Shown piece by piece: positions 7,523 to 11,377 of a stretch of 11,377 nucleotides of DNA. Every line of letters starts with the position of its first letter. Position 1 is the first letter of the stretch. A program made the position numbers and the translations under genes. This DNA comes from Comamonadaceae bacterium UBA2237 (GTDB lineage Bacteria > Pseudomonadota > Gammaproteobacteria > Burkholderiales > Burkholderiaceae_C). Location: assembly GCA_002347905.1 (NCBI GenBank), contig DDYJ01000199.1, positions 1-11,377 on the forward strand. The letters run 5' to 3'. The notes beneath the pieces were generated by a model, which saw only the letters and a program-made list of their open reading frames with translations, did not search any database and had not been told where the DNA came from.

Positions 7523-8506
7523 ATGAGGAATTGGATCGCAGTGTTCACGATGGCTATTGCATTCGTTTGCGTCCCTGCCGATGCGGCCAAGCGCTTGGGT
7601 GGCGGCAAGTCTATGGGGCAGCAGTCCAACCAAGTGACGCAGCGTGAGGCTACGAAGCCTGCGACGCCAAATGCTGCGCCTAACGCAGCACCCAACGCAG
7701 CGCCAACCGCTGCACCACGCGCAACGCCTCCTGCACCAGCACCTGCCCCCAGCAGACCATGGGCTGGCATGTTGGGTGGCTTGGCCGCTGGCTTAGGGCT
7801 AGCGTGGCTAGCGCACTCGCTCGGCTTTGGCGCGGAGTTCGGTCAGTTCCTGATGTTTGGTTTGTTGGCCTTGGTCATCATGATGGTGGTCGGAATGTTC
7901 TTGCGTCGTCGTGCAACACCGGCGCATGACAACAGCCCCTACGCATTCGAAGGTGCGCATGGAGGGGGTGACATCCACACTCCCACGCAATACAACCCCA
8001 AGAATGTTGGCAACGACGCCTCGGCTCGGCCGAATGACACAGACCCTGCTTACCAACCCGCCTCACCGCGTTCAGGCGCCATCATCGGGTCGGCTTTAAC
8101 GGGCGACCAAACGTGGGGCGTGCCCGCAGGCTTTGATACCCAAGGCTTTGTGAACGCCGCCAAAGAAAACTTCATGTTGCTTCAGCGCGCATGGGACGCA
8201 GCTGATATGCCAACACTGCGCACCTTGATGACCGATGCCATGGTCGAAGAAATCAAAGCCCAACTCGCTGAGCGCGAGGCCACCGCTAGCGGACAACCGA
8301 ACCAGACCGATGTGGTCATGCTCGAAGCCAAAATGCTCGGCATTGAAGAGTTGCCTACCTTCTACATGGCGAGTGTGGAGTTCTCGGGCTTGATCCGCGA
8401 AGAGCCATCCTCTGGTCCCACGCCATTTAGAGAGGTGTGGAATATGTCTAAGCCCAAAGACGGCAGCATGGGCTGGTTGGTCGCTGGCGTTCAAGCGCTG
8501 CAATAA
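7523..8506 (+). CDS. Tim44-like domain membrane protein
   Basis: The 327-residue product has an N-terminal export signal (MRNWIAVFTMAIAFVCVPADA, possible cleavage ADA/AK near 21-22). A low-complexity Ala/Pro/Asn linker (about 45-79) holds NAAP repeats. Two closely spaced hydrophobic segments follow at about 81-98 and 109-127, the second ending in RRR. A polar linker leads to a C-terminal Tim44-like domain (about 193-327, including QGFVNAAKENFMLLQRAWDAADMPTLRTLMTDAMVEEI). In mitochondria this domain tethers the import motor to the inner membrane; bacterial versions have no settled role. If the signal is cleaved, the protein is a two-pass membrane protein, but topology of the C-terminal domain is uncertain from sequence. 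It sits 40 bases after ubiE and 20 before the likely ubiJ start, inside the ubi cluster, so a scaffold or lipid-binding role for ubiquinone synthesis is a guess. Domain call is from recognition of the family pattern. Confidence 0.85.
   Translation: MRNWIAVFTMAIAFVCVPADAAKRLGGGKSMGQQSNQVTQREATKPATPNAAPNAAPNAAPTAAPRATPPAPAPAPSRPWAGMLGGLAAGLGLAWLAHSLGFGAEFGQFLMFGLLALVIMMVVGMFLRRRATPAHDNSPYAFEGAHGGGDIHTPTQYNPKNVGNDASARPNDTDPAYQPASPRSGAIIGSALTGDQTWGVPAGFDTQGFVNAAKENFMLLQRAWDAADMPTLRTLMTDAMVEEIKAQLAEREATASGQPNQTDVVMLEAKMLGIEELPTFYMASVEFSGLIREEPSSGPTPFREVWNMSKPKDGSMGWLVAGVQALQ
7670..7717 (+). repeat. 12-bp tandem repeats encoding NAAP units
   Basis: Four consecutive degenerate 12-base units encode NAAP, NAAP, NAAP and TAAP (residues 50-65 of the Tim44-like protein). 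The units differ at wobble positions (such as GCT/GCA and CCT/CCC/CCA), so the array is not a fresh duplication. It likely forms a flexible spacer between the signal segment and the membrane hairpin, and copy number may vary among strains. Confidence 0.8.
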
Positions 8507-8526
8507 ACAAGGAATAATTGGGGGCT

Positions 8527-9030
8527 ATGGCAACACAGTTCCCCTTTCCTTGGCTGATTGACGAGGCCCAACAACGCGTCATCTTGTTTATCAACCACGT
8601 TCTAATGCAAGAGCCTGCAGCGCGTGAGCGTTTGCAGCGTCAAAAGGGCCGAAGCATTCAACTGGTGTGGCGTGATTTTGTTTTTCAATGCGTCTGCACA
8701 CCTGCTGGTTTGATGGAGTGGACTGCTTCTAACGAAGCTAAGCCCGATTTGATTTTGCAGGTCAACGAGCCCTCACCGTTTGTATTGGCCAAGTCTGTCT
8801 TACAAGGCGACAAGCCACCGATTCGCATCGAGGGTGACGTGCAGTTGGCCGCAGAGGTTAATTGGTTGATCGACCACGTGCGATGGGATGTGGAGGAAGA
8901 CCTCGCGCGCATCATCGGCGACGCGCCTGCCCACATGGTGGTGCAAAACGCCAAGAAGGTGGTCGAAGCCTTGCGCAGTTTTGTTCTCGCAAAAATGCCT
9001 AACTCCAATGCAACGAAAGATTCTGTATGA
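8527..9030 (+). CDS. ubiJ: SCP2-domain ubiquinone biosynthesis accessory factor, UbiJ-like
   Basis: UbiJ proteins carry an SCP2 lipid-binding fold and belong to the cytosolic Ubi complex that handles hydrophobic ubiquinone intermediates. The 167-residue product starts [26 protein letters not shown]. Its middle holds [22 protein letters not shown] and [64 protein letters not shown], the usual SCP2/UbiJ layout. The conserved IEGDVQLA and [13 protein letters not shown] blocks are typical. E. coli UbiJ is about 201 residues, so this is shorter. A TTG at 8518 would add three residues and lies 3 bases after AAGGAA (8509-8514); ATG at 8527 lies 12 bases after it. I prefer ATG but the start is ambiguous. 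The stop overlaps the ubiB start as ATGA. Assignment rests on the fold signature plus position between ubiE and ubiB. Confidence 0.85.
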   Translation: MATQFPFPWLIDEAQQRVILFINHVLMQEPAARERLQRQKGRSIQLVWRDFVFQCVCTPAGLMEWTASNEAKPDLILQVNEPSPFVLAKSVLQGDKPPIRIEGDVQLAAEVNWLIDHVRWDVEEDLARIIGDAPAHMVVQNAKKVVEALRSFVLAKMPNSNATKDSV

Positions 9031-10586
9031 CCCGTTTGTTTCGCGGCGTCTACATTGTCTTCATTGTTCTCAGGTACGGACTAGACGAGTTGGTGTTGAC
9101 CAGTTTTCAGAGACCTGGTCTGCGCCTTTTAGCCCGCTTCGTGTCGATTGGTCGTGACCTCTCCGCGCCGCGCGGACAACGCCTGCGCGAGGCCTTGGAG
9201 CAACTGGGCCCCATCTTTGTGAAGTTCGGTCAAGTGCTCTCTACCCGACGTGACTTGCTGCCCTTTGACATTGCTGACGAGTTGGCGATGCTGCAAGAGC
9301 GTGTGCCGCCTTTCCCATCTGAGCAAGCGGTGGCCATCATCGAGCGCGCATTTGGTAAGCCGTTGGGCGAGGTGTTCACAGAGTTCACTCTCCAACCCGT
9401 TGCCAGCGCATCGATTGCGCAAGTGCACTTTGCAGTCATCGTGGACCGCAACGGTGTGAGCCGCGAAGTCGCTGTAAAAGTGTTGCGTCCTGGCATGCTC
9501 GAAGTTATCAACAAAGACTTGAGTCTGATGCGGATGATGGCCAGCTGGGTAGACCGCCTATCGGTCGACGGCAAGCGACTAAAGCCCAAAGAGGTGGTGG
9601 CGGAGTTCGACAAGTATTTGCATGACGAATTAGATTTGGTTCGAGAGGCGGCCAACGCGACGCAACTGCGTCGCAACATGGACGGGTTAAATCTTGTTTT
9701 GATTCCAGAAATGTTTTGGGACTTCTGCCACACCGACGTGATGGTGATGGAGCGTATGAAGGGCATTCCTATCAGCCAGGTCGACCGCTTGCGTGAGGCG
9801 GGTGTCGACATTCAAAAGTTGGCGCGCGACGGCGTCACCATCTTCTTTACGCAAGTATTTCGCGATGGTTTTTTTCACGCCGACATGCACCCAGGCAACA
9901 TTCAGGTCAGCGTAGACCCTGCAACCTTTGGGCGCTATGTGTCTCTCGACTTCGGCATCGTGGGCACGCTCACTGAGTCAGACAAAGAATACTTGGCACA
10001 AAATTTCGCCGCCTTCTTTCGACGTGACTACAAGCGCGTGGCAGAGTTGCATGTGGAATCTGGCTGGGTGCCTGCAGACACGCGCATTGACGAACTCGAG
10101 TCGGCCATTCGTGCAGTGTGCGAGCCTTACTTCGACCGGCCCTTGAAGGAAATTTCTTTAGGCTTGGTGTTGATGCGCCTATTCCAAACTTCGAGACGCT
10201 TCAACGTCGAGATACAACCGCAGTTGGTGTTGCTGCAAAAGACCTTGCTCAACATTGAAGGCCTTGGCCGTCAGCTAGACCCAGACTTAGACCTATGGAG
10301 CACGGCCAAGCCCTTCCTAGAAAAGTGGATGCTCGACCAAGTCGGTCCTAAAAAACTTTGGCAGCAACTCAAGGACGAGGCGCCACGCTACGCCAAGCTC
10401 TTGCCCGAGTTGCCACGCTTGCTGCACGACTTCTTGAAGCATCGTCAAAAAACCAACAACCCGTCTCTTGATGCGCTCATCGAATCACAGCGCCAAACCA
10501 ATCGACTGCTGCAGCGCCTCATCTGGGCTGGTATTGGCTTTGTCGGGGGCTTGGCTGCCATGCAATTGTTCACACACCTTCATTAA
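9027..10586 (+). CDS. ubiB: Ubiquinone biosynthesis protein UbiB (ABC1/COQ8/ADCK-type atypical kinase)
   Basis: UbiB is an atypical protein-kinase-like ATPase needed for ubiquinone synthesis, anchored in the inner membrane. The 519-residue product has the usual length. The family KxGQ motif is K66-F67-G68-Q69 in [16 protein letters not shown]. The Ala-rich nucleotide loop is A126-S127-A128-S129 (ASASIAQVH), replacing the kinase glycine loop. The ATP-binding lysine is K151 in VAVKVLRPG. The catalytic loop reads HADMHPGN (284-291) and the metal-binding DFG is D308-F309-G310. A hydrophobic C-terminal segment ([18 protein letters not shown]) fits the membrane anchor. All hallmark residues are intact. 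It starts inside the ubiJ stop codon, so it is translationally coupled, and its stop is 3 bases before the next gene. Confidence 0.97.
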   Translation: MTRLFRGVYIVFIVLRYGLDELVLTSFQRPGLRLLARFVSIGRDLSAPRGQRLREALEQLGPIFVKFGQVLSTRRDLLPFDIADELAMLQERVPPFPSEQAVAIIERAFGKPLGEVFTEFTLQPVASASIAQVHFAVIVDRNGVSREVAVKVLRPGMLEVINKDLSLMRMMASWVDRLSVDGKRLKPKEVVAEFDKYLHDELDLVREAANATQLRRNMDGLNLVLIPEMFWDFCHTDVMVMERMKGIPISQVDRLREAGVDIQKLARDGVTIFFTQVFRDGFFHADMHPGNIQVSVDPATFGRYVSLDFGIVGTLTESDKEYLAQNFAAFFRRDYKRVAELHVESGWVPADTRIDELESAIRAVCEPYFDRPLKEISLGLVLMRLFQTSRRFNVEIQPQLVLLQKTLLNIEGLGRQLDPDLDLWSTAKPFLEKWMLDQVGPKKLWQQLKDEAPRYAKLLPELPRLLHDFLKHRQKTNNPSLDALIESQRQTNRLLQRLIWAGIGFVGGLAAMQLFTHLH

Positions 10587-10589
10587 CCT

Positions 10590-11377
10590 ATGCTGCTTGC
10601 ACTCGTTTTTGTTTACTTGTTTATCACCATCGGTATCGGTCTCTTAGCTGCCAAGAAGGTACACAACTCGGCTGACTTTGCGATCGCTGGCCGACATCTT
10701 CCTCTAGCGATGATCGTCTCCACCACCTTTGCGACGTGGTTTGGCTCTGAAACTGTTTTGGGTATCCCTGCCAAGTTTGTCAACGGCGGTTTGCAAGGCG
10801 TGGTGGAAGACCCGTTCGGTGCAGGCTTTTGTTTGATCTTTGTTGGCCTGTTCTTCGCGGGCAAGCTCTACCAAATGACGCTCTTGACCATCAGCGACTA
10901 CTACCGTGAGCGCTATGGACGTAGTGTCGAGGTGGCTTGTACGCTCATCATCATGCTGAGCTACTTGGGTTGGGTCTCTGCACAAGTGACTGCATTGGGT
11001 TTGGTGTTTAACGTGCTCTCAGCTGGTGCCATCAGCGTGCCTTGGGGCATGGTGATTGGTGTTGTCTCCATCTTGGCCTACACCTTGTTTGGCGGGATGT
11101 GGTCGGTCGCTATCACCGACTTTATTCAGATGATTATCTTGGTGGTCGGCTTGTCGGTTCTGGCTGTATTTGCAGCAGACCAAGCGGGTGGCGCAGACAA
11201 GGTCGTGGCCTTGGCGGTGAGCCAAGACATGTTCAAGTTTTGGCCTGAGCCTAGTTTTAAAGAGATTGCGTTTTTTATAGCGGGTGCGGTCACCATTATG
11301 TTTGGCTCCATCCCACAGCAAGATGTGTTTCAGCGCGTGATGTCTGCCAACAGCATCAAGGCCGCCACGCACGGACC
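10590..11377 (+). CDS. Sodium:solute symporter (SSS family), 3' end cut by window edge
   Basis: The frame is open from the ATG at 10590 to the window end, 262 codons out of about 450-550 usual for the family. It begins MLLALVFVYLFITIGIGLLA (first membrane helix), followed by SADFAIAGRHLPLAMIVSTTFATWFGSETVLGIP, the N-terminal SSS signature with the unwound first core helix. Later come TLLTISDYYRERYGRSVE, YTLFGGMWSVAITDFIQMIILVVG and MFGSIPQQDVFQRVMSANS, all typical of the family (PanF/PutP-like). About six or seven hydrophobic helices are visible. The substrate cannot be told from this half. It starts 3 bases after the ubiB stop with no Shine-Dalgarno, so it may be read through from the ubi operon although its function looks unrelated; a small organic acid would fit the hydroxyacid dehydrogenase upstream, but that is speculation. 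Confidence 0.92.
   Translation, partial: MLLALVFVYLFITIGIGLLAAKKVHNSADFAIAGRHLPLAMIVSTTFATWFGSETVLGIPAKFVNGGLQGVVEDPFGAGFCLIFVGLFFAGKLYQMTLLTISDYYRERYGRSVEVACTLIIMLSYLGWVSAQVTALGLVFNVLSAGAISVPWGMVIGVVSILAYTLFGGMWSVAITDFIQMIILVVGLSVLAVFAADQAGGADKVVALAVSQDMFKFWPEPSFKEIAFFIAGAVTIMFGSIPQQDVFQRVMSANSIKAATHG

Noticed and set aside
1..11377. Mobile elements, CRISPR arrays, tRNA/rRNA genes, or a defence or biosynthetic island
   Set aside because: I found no transposase, integrase, repeat-spacer pattern or cloverleaf-like sequence. Genes are conserved housekeeping types with uniform codon use, so I do not claim a hidden novel system beyond the items listed.

Overview
This is an ordinary-looking chromosomal segment from a betaproteobacterium. 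It most resembles Burkholderiales, and probably the family Comamonadaceae (a Limnohabitans/Rhodoferax-like organism). That assignment rests on recalled gene order and on protein signatures: hemA-prfA in tandem, a giant DUF3683 flavin/iron-sulfur dehydrogenase, and the order DUF971, ubiE, Tim44-like, SCP2/UbiJ-like, ubiB. Moderately high GC and uniform codon use across all genes agree with it. I see no insertion sequences, phage genes, tRNAs, rRNAs or CRISPR arrays, and coding density is very high. The longest non-coding gap is 67 bases.

Layout. On the minus strand, hemA (glutamyl-tRNA reductase, 797-2056) is followed after 11 bases by prfA (peptide chain release factor 1), which runs off the left edge. 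Everything right of 2080 is on the plus strand. A small three-helix membrane protein of unknown function (2081-2365) starts only 24 bases from the hemA start. The gap between them holds a compact AT-rich element with a consensus -10 box toward hemA and a near-consensus one toward the small gene.

After a 67-base gap carrying a perfect inverted repeat comes a 1289-residue enzyme (2433-6302). It joins an N-terminal DUF3683 domain, a GlcD-type FAD dehydrogenase and a GlcF-type subunit (two ferredoxin-like 4Fe-4S motifs and two cysteine-rich CCG modules) in one chain. A DUF971 protein begins on the base after its stop codon.

The right half is a ubiquinone-biosynthesis cluster: ubiE (C-methyltransferase), a secreted or membrane-anchored Tim44-like protein, a UbiJ-like SCP2 protein and ubiB, with an ATGA overlap between the last two. 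A sodium:solute symporter starts 3 bases after ubiB and runs off the right edge.

How the genes work together. hemA feeds tetrapyrrole synthesis and prfA serves translation termination; their pairing is a conserved operon. The large dehydrogenase is inferred to oxidise a 2-hydroxyacid and pass electrons through its Fe-S centres toward the quinone pool, which the downstream ubi genes help to make. That functional link is inference. The most noteworthy points are the candidate leaderless/bidirectional hemA promoter, the one-chain dehydrogenase with an unusual internal insert, the palindrome in front of it, a 17-bp tandem duplication across the DUF971 stop codon, and the Tim44-like gene inside the ubi cluster.
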